This document shows, piece after piece, positions 36,811 to 45,622 of a stretch of DNA of 64,000 nt (the first letter of the stretch is position 1; every line of letters begins with the position of its first letter). The position numbers were made by a program, and so were the translations under genes. The stretch is from Sphingomonas hengshuiensis (GTDB lineage: Bacteria > Pseudomonadota > Alphaproteobacteria > Sphingomonadales > Sphingomonadaceae). The notes beneath the pieces were generated by a model. The model ran no database searches. It was not told the origin of the DNA and saw only the letters and a program-made list of their open reading frames with translations. The stretch covers positions 3,844,001-3,908,000 of the forward strand of contig NZ_CP010836.1 of NCBI RefSeq assembly GCF_000935025.1. The letters are read 5' to 3'.

Positions 36811-37785
36811 ATGGCGCACCGCATCCAGTTTTCCCGCACCGGCGGTCCCGAGGTCCTCGAATGGGTCGAGCAGGACGTACCCGCGCCGGGCCCGGGCGAA
36901 GTGCGCATCCGTACCGCTGCGATCGGGCTGAACTTCATCGATACCTATCACCGCTCGGGGCTTTATCCCGTGCCGCTGCCGAGCGGGCTGGGGATGGAGA
37001 GCGCGGGCGTGGTCACCGATGTCGGCGCCGGCGTCACCGGCTTTGCGCCCGGCGACCGGGTGGCGTCGTTCGGCCCCGCGATCGGCGCCTATGCAACCGA
37101 ACGCAACCTGCCCGCCGACAGCCTGTTCCGCCTCCCCGATGCGATCGACGACGAGACCGCCGCCGCGGTGCTGCTCAAGGGGTTTACCGCCGAGTTCCTG
37201 GTCGAGCGCGCCGCGAAGGTGCAGCCGGGGTGGACCGTGCTGGTCCATGCCGCGGCGGGGGGCGTCGGCCAGTTGCTGGTGCAATGGCTCCACCATCTCG
37301 GCGCCACCGTCGTCGCCACCGTCGGCACCGAGGAGAAGGCCGCACGCGCACAGGCGGCGGGCGCGGCGCATGTCCTCCTCTCGCGCCGGGACGACATCGC
37401 CGCCCGGACGCGCGAGATCACCGGCGGCGCGGGCGTGCAGGCGGTGTTCGACGGCGTCGGCGCCGCGACCTGGCCGGCATCGCTGGCCGCCACCGCGCGG
37501 CGCGGACTGATTCTCAGCTATGGCAATGCCAGCGGGCCGGTGGAGGGTGTCGCGCTCGGCACGCTCAACCAGCATGGCTCGCTGTTCGTCACGCGGCCCA
37601 AGCTGTTCGACTATTATGTGACGCCCGAGGAGCGCGCCGCGGGATCGGCGCGGGTGTTCGAATTGGTCGCGTCCGGCGTGCTGCGCCCCGAGATCGGCCA
37701 GCGCTTTGCCCTGCAGGATGCCGCCGAGGCGCATCGCCGGCTGGAGGCGGGGCAGACCGAGGGATCGACGATCCTGCTGCCATGA
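36811..37785 (+). CDS. qor: NADPH:quinone oxidoreductase (zeta-crystallin type)
   Basis: A 324-residue zinc-free medium-chain dehydrogenase/reductase. AAIGLNFIDTYHRSGLYPVP and LPSGLGMESAGVV are the QOR N-terminal signatures. VLVHAAAGGVGQLLVQW is the NADPH-binding turn, and SYGNASGPVEG and RPKLFDYY are typical of QOR1 enzymes that reduce quinones by one electron. ATG 36811 follows an AAAGG site. It is divergent from mtnP and ends before a GC hairpin shared with the convergent receptor gene. Confidence 0.92.
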   Translation: MAHRIQFSRTGGPEVLEWVEQDVPAPGPGEVRIRTAAIGLNFIDTYHRSGLYPVPLPSGLGMESAGVVTDVGAGVTGFAPGDRVASFGPAIGAYATERNLPADSLFRLPDAIDDETAAAVLLKGFTAEFLVERAAKVQPGWTVLVHAAAGGVGQLLVQWLHHLGATVVATVGTEEKAARAQAAGAAHVLLSRRDDIAARTREITGGAGVQAVFDGVGAATWPASLAATARRGLILSYGNASGPVEGVALGTLNQHGSLFVTRPKLFDYYVTPEERAAGSARVFELVASGVLRPEIGQRFALQDAAEAHRRLEAGQTEGSTILLP

Positions 37786-37789
37786 GACC

Positions 37790-37821
37790 GGCGGGGGCGG
37801 CACACGCCACCGCCCCCCGCC
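37790..37821. terminator. Hairpin between convergent qor and TonB receptor genes
   Basis: GGCGGGGGCGG (37790-37800) pairs with CCGCCCCCCGCC (37810-37821, one bulged C) in the 42-bp convergent gap. There is no T-tract. Confidence 0.5.
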
Positions 37822-37827
37822 GCCGCG

Positions 37828-40800
37828 TCAGAACACCAGCCGCAGCCCGCCGGTGATGATCCGCCCGGTGCTCGCATAGGTTTGCGACACCGGGTTCGCC
37901 GCATACATCGTGCGATATTGCGGGTTATTGGTCATGTTGCGCCCCTCGAGCGACAGCTTGGCGAAGTCGGTGAGGCTCAGCGCCAGCGCGAAGTCGATGT
38001 TGAGCGTGTCCTCGTTATAGCCGAAATCGCCGATCACGGGCGAGTTGCACGCCGCACCGGCATTGGTCGTCGTACCCACGCTGCACGTCCCGCTGGCGAG
38101 CGGGAAGCGGTTGACATAGCGTTTCCGGAACGAGCCCGAGACGCGGGCGGAGAACAGCTTGTCCTCATAATAGAGCGTCGCGTTGAATGCATCGGGCGAG
38201 GTGTTGAGGAACGGCCCCTCGGCATAGCTGTTCGCCGCGGTCGACGCCGTCCCGGTCTGCGCCGTGGCAAGCACCGTGCCCGTCAGATAGCTCAGCTTCG
38301 AATCGATATGCGTATAGTTGGCGGTGACGCCGAACCGGTTGAACGGCGCGGGCAGGAAGAAGAAGTCGCTCTGCAGATTGACTTCGAATCCCTTGATCGT
38401 GCCCCCCGGCGCGTCCTGGAACTGGCGGATGCCCCAGGTGCCGCCGGCCAGCGTATAGGCCTGGAGCGTCGGGCTGGTCATCGATGCGACGATCTGCTGG
38501 TAGATTGCCGGCTCGAACACGCTCGACAGTGGCGCCTCGCCCGCGATCTGCTGCGGGAAGCTGCCCAGATCCTTCTGGAACAGCGTCAGCCCGATCAGCC
38601 CGTTGTTGCGGAAGTATTTTTCGATGCTGACGTCGTAATTGGTCGCGCGGAACGGGTTGAGATAGGGATTGCCCACCGTCACCGTCGGCGCCGAGCCGTT
38701 GGTGGCGAGCCCGCTGGAGAAGGACGTGGTGCCAGGCGTCAGGCTGGCGAGCTGAGGCCGCGAAATCACCTCGGCGGCGGCGAAGCGCAGGATGGCGCCC
38801 TCGGCAAACTCCCAATTGGCGTTCATCGACGGCAGCCAGTCCCAATATTCGTTGTTGGCGGTCACGGGCACGCCCGCGACGCCGTCCGCGCCGCCGACAT
38901 TGCCCGAACCCGCCACGCGCGTATTGGCGACGCGCAGCCCGACATTGCCGCGCAGCGGGCCACCGAGCAGGGTCATGTCGTAATCGACCTGGAAAAAGCC
39001 CGACAGGTCGCGTTCCGAAACCGCCGCGCGCTGCCGGCCATCGACCACTGCGCGGAAATCGCCCCATTTGTTGACGCAGTTGCAGTCGATGCCGAACTGG
39101 TTGACGAACTTGTCGAGGTCGGGGGCGTAGAAGCTGGTCGGCGTGCCCGCGGTGACATTGAGCCCCTGGCCGAAACCGACGGTCTGGCCCAGGTCGGTGA
39201 TCGACAGCTTTGCCTCGGCCAGCGTCGGGTTGATAGCCTCGATCGCCTGGTTGCGGCGGCCCTGGTCGCCCGAATAGTCGAACTTCTTGTACGTGCCGCC
39301 GGCCCGCAGCGTCATGCCGTCGGTCGCCTCATAGGCGAAATTGAGCCGGCCGACGCGGAACTCGTTGCTGACGCTGTTGGTGAAATAGCGGATCGTCGAC
39401 AGCCCCTTTACCAGCGACCAGTTGCTCGCATTGGCGACGTCGAAGCCGGGGGTGAATACCGGCATCTTGCCGCCGCCGCGCTCGTCGAAGACATAGCCGT
39501 TCTTGTCGATCGCGTTGAACTCGGCGAGCAGCCCCACCGCACTGAACTCGGACTTGGACCAGCCGGCGGTGGCGTCGATCTTGATCCGGTCGCCGATTTC
39601 CTGCGTCAGGTTGATCGTCGCCTGTTTGAAGGTCGTCGATCCATCCTGCGAATCGGTCGAACTGCGCCAGTCGACCCGGTCGAGCGCGAGATAATCGGCC
39701 TGGCCCGCGGCGTTGACATGCGCGCCGCGGATCACGGTGTTCGGGCGCCCGATCAGCTCGGTGTAATAGCCGGTCTGGTTCGCGGTCGCGACATAGCCGG
39801 GCGACGCGGCGTTGTTGTAATAATCGAACGGATTGAGGTTGTTCGGGTTCCGACTGTTGAGATAGCCCGGCAGGATGACGTCTCCGGTCAGCGTGCCGTC
39901 GCAATCGACGATCGCGCTGGGGACGCAGTTTGGATAGAGCGCGACGCGATCGGCATTGCCGTTGGTCGTACCGACCGCGCGCAGTCCTGCGCTGCCGGTC
40001 TGTGCCGCCCGCGTGTTGGTGCCGTTGCGGTTCAGCCCGATCGTGGTGATCGCGGCGGTCTCGCTATATTGGTCATATTTCGAATAGACGCCGTCGATGG
40101 TGATCTCGGTCCGGTCGGTCGGGCGCCACTGCGCGGTCGCGGTGAAGCCCAGCCGCTCATATTCGAGCTTCTGCCGCCCGATCGAGGGCAGCGCCGGGAT
40201 GATCGTGGTCGGCTTCACCAGCGAATAAGCCGCGGGGTCCGATCCGAAGGTGGCGCCGGTGCCGCCGGGGCGCGCAAAGCCATAGGTGACCGGCGTGACG
40301 CCGTTCAGCTGCGAGTTGCGATAGGTATAGTCGAACGAGCCGATGTTGCGGCGATAGGCGTCGATCTGCTGCTCCTGCTTCTGGTACGCGCCAGAGACGA
40401 GGATGCCGAAAGTGTCGGTCACGCGGACCGAGGCGAGCCCGGTGACGCGCGGGTTCCAGGTCTTGCCATTCTCGCGATATTCGCCCTCGGCGCCCAGCGC
40501 GAAGCGATTGGTCTTGTAGCTGAGCGGGCGCCCGGTGGTGAGGTCGATGATCGCGCCCAGCGAGCCCTCGTCATTCTCCGCCGCGGTGGTCTTGGTGATC
40601 TTGACCCCGCCGAACAGTTCGGACGCGAAGGTGTTGAAATCGAACCCGCGCGAACGGTTGGCGCCCGAATCCGAATTGTTGCCGCCGGCGATGTTCAGCG
40701 CGTCTGCGCCGTTCAGCCGCACCGACTGGAAATCGCCGCCCAGCCCGCGCACGGTGATCGTCCGCCCCTCGCCATTGTCGCGATCGATCGAGATGCCCGG

Positions 40801-41121
40801 CAGGCGCTGGATCGATTCGGCCAGGTTGGCGTCGGGGAAATCGGCAATGTCCTCGGCGGTGATCGCGTCGACGATCTGGTTCGAATTGCGCTTGATGTTG
40901 AGCGCATTTTGCAGCGAGGCGCGGAAGCCGGTGACCACGATCTCGTCGGTCGCCGCTGCTTCCTGCGCCGAGTCGGCGTCGGTCTGGGCCTGCGCCTGCG
41001 CGACCGACGCGGTCAGCAGCGCGATCCCCAGCACGCCCAGCGCCGACGTTGCGCGCAGCCCGCGACCGGCGGCGGAACGACGCGCCGCGGCGCGCCCCGT
41101 CGAAGAAACCGTATGAAACAT
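37828..41121 (-). CDS. TonB-dependent receptor, Xanthomonas/Caulobacter carbohydrate type (pectin locus)
   Basis: A 1097-residue outer-membrane receptor. A long signal region ends near SVAQAQAQ. Then come TDEIVVTGFRASLQNALNIKR and DAITAEDIADFPDANLAESIQRLPGISIDRDNGEGRTITVRGLGG in pieces, the hallmark of the TIGR01782-type receptors that import oligosaccharides in Caulobacter and Xanthomonas. The barrel ends GLRLVF. ATG 41121 with GGGGAGGA is chosen over earlier codons. It lies next to the LacI regulator and pectate lyase, with an ACCGGT operator-like site 207 bp upstream, so oligogalacturonate import is inferred. Confidence 0.93.
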   Translation of the reverse strand: MFHTVSSTGRAAARRSAAGRGLRATSALGVLGIALLTASVAQAQAQTDADSAQEAAATDEIVVTGFRASLQNALNIKRNSNQIVDAITAEDIADFPDANLAESIQRLPGISIDRDNGEGRTITVRGLGGDFQSVRLNGADALNIAGGNNSDSGANRSRGFDFNTFASELFGGVKITKTTAAENDEGSLGAIIDLTTGRPLSYKTNRFALGAEGEYRENGKTWNPRVTGLASVRVTDTFGILVSGAYQKQEQQIDAYRRNIGSFDYTYRNSQLNGVTPVTYGFARPGGTGATFGSDPAAYSLVKPTTIIPALPSIGRQKLEYERLGFTATAQWRPTDRTEITIDGVYSKYDQYSETAAITTIGLNRNGTNTRAAQTGSAGLRAVGTTNGNADRVALYPNCVPSAIVDCDGTLTGDVILPGYLNSRNPNNLNPFDYYNNAASPGYVATANQTGYYTELIGRPNTVIRGAHVNAAGQADYLALDRVDWRSSTDSQDGSTTFKQATINLTQEIGDRIKIDATAGWSKSEFSAVGLLAEFNAIDKNGYVFDERGGGKMPVFTPGFDVANASNWSLVKGLSTIRYFTNSVSNEFRVGRLNFAYEATDGMTLRAGGTYKKFDYSGDQGRRNQAIEAINPTLAEAKLSITDLGQTVGFGQGLNVTAGTPTSFYAPDLDKFVNQFGIDCNCVNKWGDFRAVVDGRQRAAVSERDLSGFFQVDYDMTLLGGPLRGNVGLRVANTRVAGSGNVGGADGVAGVPVTANNEYWDWLPSMNANWEFAEGAILRFAAAEVISRPQLASLTPGTTSFSSGLATNGSAPTVTVGNPYLNPFRATNYDVSIEKYFRNNGLIGLTLFQKDLGSFPQQIAGEAPLSSVFEPAIYQQIVASMTSPTLQAYTLAGGTWGIRQFQDAPGGTIKGFEVNLQSDFFFLPAPFNRFGVTANYTHIDSKLSYLTGTVLATAQTGTASTAANSYAEGPFLNTSPDAFNATLYYEDKLFSARVSGSFRKRYVNRFPLASGTCSVGTTTNAGAACNSPVIGDFGYNEDTLNIDFALALSLTDFAKLSLEGRNMTNNPQYRTMYAANPVSQTYASTGRIITGGLRLVF

Positions 41122-41327
41122 CGGAAAAAATCCTCCCCAGCCCAAAGTTCGGGCCAAGCCGGCACGGCACCTGGGAGAGAGGGCGGTAACCGCTTTCCGG
41201 AGCGTGCACGCACAGAGCGGCACCCCCTTTAAAGGCCATCCTTTCCCCTTCGCCCGCGGCTCTTCGTCCGCTCGGCACCCGCGTTTACCGCTTGGTTGCC
41301 ACAATGTTTCCGCAATCTGCGAAGTTA

Positions 41328-41341
41328 GTCAACCGGTGTCA
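41328..41341. promoter_or_regulatory. Putative LacI operator, site A
   Basis: GTCAACCGGTGTCA, centred on ACCGGT. It lies between the LacI-type gene and the 1097-residue receptor it precedes, and shares its core and flanks with sites at 42535, 52573 and 52650. Confidence 0.6.
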
Positions 41342-41404
41342 TTTACGGTCGAAGGAAGCCGTTGGCGGTGGTGCAATCCTGCCACACCGCCCCCGCCGGG
41401 GGTC

Positions 41405-42436
41405 TCACTCCGCGCGCGGCGCGGCGACCGAGGCGCGGTGAATCAGTGTCGAATGGAATAAGGACGGTTCTTCAACCGCATGCCCGTCGCCGAAGAAATC
41501 CGCGAGCAGCTTGAGCGCCGCCGAGCGCCCCATCGAGATGATCGGCCAATGCACCGTGGTCAGCGGCGGCCAGATATGCGACGCGATCGCAGTATCGTCG
41601 AACCCGATGATCGACAGGTCGTCGGGCACGGTCATCCCCCGGCGCCGCGCGGCATGAAGCGTCGCCGCCGCCATCTCGTCATTCGATGCGAAGATCGCCG
41701 TGGGGCGCGGCGACAAGTCGAGCAGCCGGTCGGCGGCGGCCAGCCCGCTTTCGAACGTGTAATTGCCATCGGCGATCAGGCTGCGCGGCAGGCGGATGCC
41801 GGCCTCCGCCAGCGCCTGTTCGAACCCCTTGCGCCGCTCGCGCGCGGAGCGAAACCCATGCGGCCCGGCGATCAGCCCGATGCGGCGATGCCCCAGCGCG
41901 ATCAGGTGGTTGACCGCCTGCACCACCACGTCGCAATCGTTCGAAGCGACGGTGTGCTCAGGCGTGTCGAGCGCGGTCGACCCCATCCGTACATAGCGAC
42001 AGCCGACTTCCTGGCACAATTGCGCGATCATCTCATTCTCGGACACCGGCGGCAGGATCAGCACGCCGTAGAGCCGCTGGCGCTCGAGGAAATTGCGGAC
42101 ATCCGCGAGCATCGTCGACGAACCGCGATCGACCGGGCGGACGATCAGTTCGAATTCGGTATCGCGGATCGCCTCCAATATGCCCGCCTGGACGTTCATC
42201 ACCATCTGGGCATTGGGGTTGTCGTGGATCAGCCCGAGCAGGAAATTGCGCCGCAATGCCAGCGCGCGCGCCTGGACATTGGGGACATAGCCGAGGTCGG
42301 CGATCACCGCCTCGACCTTGGCGCGGGTATCGGCGTTGAGCAGCGGCGATCGGTTGATCACCCGGCTGACGGTCTTTTTGGACACGCCGGCGAGGCGGGC
42401 GACATCGTTGATCGTGGGCTTGCCCTGGCGCTGCAT
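41405..42436 (-). CDS. LacI family transcriptional regulator of the pectin/uronate locus
   Basis: A 343-residue repressor. The LacI helix-turn-helix and hinge are at the N-terminus (PTINDVARLAGVSKKTVSRV, then NADTRAKVEAVIADLGYVPN). A periplasmic-binding-protein-like sugar domain follows (LGLIHDNPNAQMVMNVQ, GLIAGPHGFRSARERRKGF, AIFASNDEMAAATLHAA, IIGFDDTAIASHIWPPLTTV). ATG 42436 gives the canonical start, although the frame is open upstream. It is divergent from the pectate lyase gene with 144 bp between. It probably binds the ACCGGT-centred palindromes in this locus and responds to a uronate-derived ligand. Both points are inferences. Confidence 0.92.
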   Translation of the reverse strand: MQRQGKPTINDVARLAGVSKKTVSRVINRSPLLNADTRAKVEAVIADLGYVPNVQARALALRRNFLLGLIHDNPNAQMVMNVQAGILEAIRDTEFELIVRPVDRGSSTMLADVRNFLERQRLYGVLILPPVSENEMIAQLCQEVGCRYVRMGSTALDTPEHTVASNDCDVVVQAVNHLIALGHRRIGLIAGPHGFRSARERRKGFEQALAEAGIRLPRSLIADGNYTFESGLAAADRLLDLSPRPTAIFASNDEMAAATLHAARRRGMTVPDDLSIIGFDDTAIASHIWPPLTTVHWPIISMGRSAALKLLADFFGDGHAVEEPSLFHSTLIHRASVAAPRAE

Positions 42437-42534
42437 CCTGCGAGCATAGTGGCTCGCGAGCCAAAGTGATACTGTCCTTGGGGACAGCGGCGTGCGACCT
42501 TGCATCCTTCTGGCATCCCGCTAAAAATACCCGC

Positions 42535-42548
42535 GGTAACCGGTAGCA
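42535..42548. promoter_or_regulatory. Putative LacI operator, site B
   Basis: GGTAACCGGTAGCA, 33 bp upstream of the pectate lyase start and 99 bp upstream of the LacI-type gene. Its reverse complement, TGCTACCGGTTACC, combines the left half of site C with the right half of site D. Confidence 0.6.
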
Positions 42549-42580
42549 TAACCGGCATTTCACCCCGTGAGAGGCATGTC

Positions 42581-43939
42581 ATGAAGCTTGGATACTCCTT
42601 CGCCCTGATCCTGGCCTGCACTGCGGCGCTCCCCGCAGCCGCGCAGAATGCCTTTCCCGGCGCCGTCGGCCCCGCCGCGCAGACGATGGGCGGACGCGGC
42701 GGCCAGATCGTACGCGTCACCAACCTTGACTCGGACGGCCCCGGCTCGCTCAAGGCGGCGCTGGAGACCAAGGGGCCGCGCATCGTCGTGTTCGAAGTCG
42801 GCGGGGTGATCGACCTGCGCCGGTCGGTGCTGGAGATCACCGAGCCCTATCTGACGATCGCGGGACAGACCGCGCCCTCGCCCGGGATCACGATCATTCG
42901 CGGCGGGATCGACCTGAAGACGCACGACGTGATCATGCGCCACATCCGCATCCGCACCGGCGCCGACGGCCAGCCCAAGCGCAGCGGGTGGGAGGCCGAC
43001 GCCTTCTCCACCGTCGCCGCGCATGACGTGATCCTCGACCACAACAGCTTCAGTTGGGCAGTCGACGAGAACATGTCCGCATCAGGCCCGCGCTTCACCG
43101 GCAACAGCGTCGAGGAATGGCGCAAGGGTACCAGCTACAACATCACCTTCTCGAACAACCTCGCCGCCGAGGGGCTCGCCAATGCCAGCCACCCCAAGGG
43201 CGAGCATTCGAAGGGGTCGCTGGTGCATGACAACACCACCGGCATCGTTTTTTATCGCAATATCTGGGCGCATAATGTCGAGCGGCACCCGCTGGTGAAG
43301 GGCGGGGCGCAGGTGTTGATGGTCAACAACCTGATTTATAATCCCGGGCACCGGGCGGTGCATTATAATCTGATGGCGCTCGAATGGGCCGATCATCCCT
43401 ATGTCACCGGCGAGATCACTGCGATCGGCAATGTCCTGCGCGGCGGCAACGATACCGATCCGGGGCTGTCGTTCCTGATGCTGGGCGGCGACGGCGACCT
43501 GGCCTATTATGGCCGCGACAATCGCGCGGTGGACCGGCATGGCGAGAAGCTGCCGATGTTCGGGCGCTATGGCGAGACCAGGGCGCGGCTGATCGAAGCC
43601 CCCAAGCCGCTGGCATCGATCGCGGGGATGGACATCCTGCCCTCGGCTGCGGTCGAGACGAACGTCCTCGCCACCGCCGGCGCCCGCCCGTGGGACCGCG
43701 ACGCCGACGATATCCGCGTGCTGTTCTTCGTCGCGGAAGGGCGCGGCGACATCATCGACGACGAGAATGAAGTGAGCGCGTACCCCTCGTTCAAGCCGAC
43801 CAAGGCGAAGTTCGTCGAGGCCGATTGGGACCTGGCGACGATGGAGCCCAAATCGGGGCGCTATCCGGGGCAGGCCGGGCCGGTGCAGGAGCATCTGAGC
43901 GACCGCGACGCCGCGATGCGCGGTGTGGGGAAGCAGTAG
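42581..43939 (+). CDS. Pectate lyase, secreted (polysaccharide lyase family 1-like)
   Basis: A 452-residue parallel beta-helix lyase that cleaves polygalacturonate by beta-elimination. The signal peptide is MKLGYSFALILACTAALPAAAQ. The mature start AFPGAVGPAAQTMGGRGGQI and VTNLDSDGPGSLKAALE are typical of proteobacterial and Bacteroidetes pectate lyases. Coils contain DVIMRHIRIRTG, DVILDHNSFSWAVDEN (Ca-binding Asp region) and NIWAHNVERHPLVKGG, where the R-x-P-x-x-K arrangement marks the catalytic arginine region. ATG 42581 follows GAGAGG. An operator-like site lies just upstream. It is divergent from the LacI gene and convergent with the esterase operon. Confidence 0.9.
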   Translation: MKLGYSFALILACTAALPAAAQNAFPGAVGPAAQTMGGRGGQIVRVTNLDSDGPGSLKAALETKGPRIVVFEVGGVIDLRRSVLEITEPYLTIAGQTAPSPGITIIRGGIDLKTHDVIMRHIRIRTGADGQPKRSGWEADAFSTVAAHDVILDHNSFSWAVDENMSASGPRFTGNSVEEWRKGTSYNITFSNNLAAEGLANASHPKGEHSKGSLVHDNTTGIVFYRNIWAHNVERHPLVKGGAQVLMVNNLIYNPGHRAVHYNLMALEWADHPYVTGEITAIGNVLRGGNDTDPGLSFLMLGGDGDLAYYGRDNRAVDRHGEKLPMFGRYGETRARLIEAPKPLASIAGMDILPSAAVETNVLATAGARPWDRDADDIRVLFFVAEGRGDIIDDENEVSAYPSFKPTKAKFVEADWDLATMEPKSGRYPGQAGPVQEHLSDRDAAMRGVGKQ

Positions 43940-43962
43940 GGCGGCGCTGGCTTTCTCGCCTT

Positions 43963-44051
43963 CGTCATCCCGGCCTTGAGCCGGGACCCCGCTGACTTCT
44001 TTGCGAAGGTTGACAGAGCCAGCGGGACCCCGGCTCAAGGCCGGGGCGACG
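43963..44051. repeat. Palindromic repeat with CCGGCCTTGAGCCGGG core
   Basis: Two 32-base arms (43963-43994 and 44020-44051) pair at about 28 of 32 positions around a 25-base loop. It lies between the convergent pectate lyase (stop 43939) and esterase (stop 44063) genes. The CCCGGCCTTGAGCCGGG core resembles a repeat widely dispersed in sphingomonad genomes (from memory). It could act as a terminator. Confidence 0.75.
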
Positions 44052-44062
44052 GAAACGGGGGG

Positions 44063-45622
44063 CTAACTCCCCGGCTGGATATACGGCACCCTCGCGAACA
44101 GCTCGCGTTCCCATTTGCGCGGATCATTCACTGCGCGGCTGGCGGCGTCGAACACCATCGTCGCGCGATCGGGCAGCCGATAGGCGGGCCATTCGGGCAC
44201 GCCCTTCGCCACCGGCCTGCCGGTCCGCGCCAGCGCCGCAAACGCCGCCATCATTTGCCCGCTCAGCCGCTGGGCATCCGGCCCGGTGCCGGTGAACGAT
44301 CCCTCCGCCGCCAGCGTGCCGAACGCCAGCGCGATGTCCATCGTGTGCGGGGCGCCGCGATTGGGCTGGGTCGGGGACTGGAAATCGACTTGATAGACCC
44401 AGGTGGCGTTCGCCCCCGCCGCTGCGCGGGCATCGGCCTCAATCACCTGGCCGCGCCAGCTCCGCCCGGCGGTGGTCGCGCGGTAGAAGATGTCGGCGGG
44501 CGCATCGTTCGGAAACTGCGCGCGATATTGCGCGACGACCCATTCGGGAAGGATGTCGACGCGCATGTCGGGGGCGATCTCGGCGGCGAGATTGTCCCAG
44601 GTCAGTGCCTTCACGCGTGCCGAATCGGGGGACACGAACGCCCGCGTCTCGTCGCGGGTGTTGCCCAGGATCATCGGGATCGCGTTGGATTGCGGGTTGG
44701 GATCGGGCCAGAACGGGTGGCGCACGAGCCATTTCATGTCGAGCACCGGCCCGAAATAGACGCCGCCGCCCAGCACCGGATCGGTCGCCGACAGCGCCTC
44801 GACCAGCCGCTCGACCGGCAATTCCAGCAGCGGGGCGAGGTTAGTCTCGCTGACCCCCAGCTTCGCCAGATAGGCGCGGGTGCGCAGCGTCGCATTCTGC
44901 GGTCCCGATGCCGTGACCTGCTGGCCGCTCATCGTCGCGGCGGAATGGAACAGCCCCTGCGCAGCGGGCATGCCCATCAGCGTCGCGATCTTGGCGCCAC
45001 CGCCCGACTGGCCGAACACCATCACGCGATCGGGGTCGCCGCCGAACGCCGCGATGTTGCGCCGGACCCATTGCAGCGCGAGGATGAGGTCGAGCTGGCC
45101 CAGATTGCCGCTATCGGCAAAGCGCGGGTCCAGCCGCGCCAGATAGAGATAGCCGAGCGCGTTGAGCCGGTGGTTGACCGTCACCACCACGACATCCTCG
45201 CGCGCGGCCAGCGTCGCGCCGTCGTTCAGCGGATCGGTGACGCTGCCGTTCGAATAGGCGCCGCCATGGATATAGAGCATCACCGGACGCCGCGCGCGCG
45301 CGTCGGCGCCGGGGGTCCAGACGTTGAGGAACAGGCAATCCTCGGACTGGGGCGCGTACTTGCCCTTTTGCGGGGCGACCGGTCCAAAGCCGCGCGCCTC
45401 CATGCGCTCGCCCGGCGCGGAGACCGGAACGGGCGCGCGAAAACGTTCCGCGCGGGCGTAACGGATGCCGCGGAAACGCCGGATCGCGCCGTCGCTGTCG
45501 CCGGCATAGTCGCCATCGGGCGCGCGCACCGTTTCCGCCGTCGCAGCGCGTGCGCCGCCCGCTACCAGCAGCGCGGCGCCTGCGCCGATCAGCGTACGGC
45601 GGTCGATCTCACCGCCGGACAT
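44063..45622 (-). CDS. Exported type-B carboxylesterase
   Basis: A 519-residue alpha/beta-hydrolase. The N-terminus MSGGEIDRRTLIGAGAALL is a Tat-type signal (RR) ending near ARA, so it is probably exported. Type-B marks are EDCLFLNVWTP (94-104), the oxyanion YIHGGAYSNG, the nucleophile in GQSGGG (Ser 206), an Asp/Glu in NTRDETRAF and the catalytic His in APHTMDI. It overlaps kdgK by 14 bp as the last gene of the uronate operon. Its place suggests it removes methyl, acetyl or feruloyl esters from pectic oligomers. That is inferred. Confidence 0.87.
   Translation of the reverse strand: MSGGEIDRRTLIGAGAALLVAGGARAATAETVRAPDGDYAGDSDGAIRRFRGIRYARAERFRAPVPVSAPGERMEARGFGPVAPQKGKYAPQSEDCLFLNVWTPGADARARRPVMLYIHGGAYSNGSVTDPLNDGATLAAREDVVVVTVNHRLNALGYLYLARLDPRFADSGNLGQLDLILALQWVRRNIAAFGGDPDRVMVFGQSGGGAKIATLMGMPAAQGLFHSAATMSGQQVTASGPQNATLRTRAYLAKLGVSETNLAPLLELPVERLVEALSATDPVLGGGVYFGPVLDMKWLVRHPFWPDPNPQSNAIPMILGNTRDETRAFVSPDSARVKALTWDNLAAEIAPDMRVDILPEWVVAQYRAQFPNDAPADIFYRATTAGRSWRGQVIEADARAAAGANATWVYQVDFQSPTQPNRGAPHTMDIALAFGTLAAEGSFTGTGPDAQRLSGQMMAAFAALARTGRPVAKGVPEWPAYRLPDRATMVFDAASRAVNDPRKWERELFARVPYIQPGS

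Noticed and set aside
37882..41232. A 1116-codon plus-strand open frame
   Set aside because: Antisense shadow of the 1097-residue receptor, with no recognisable motif and no ribosome site.
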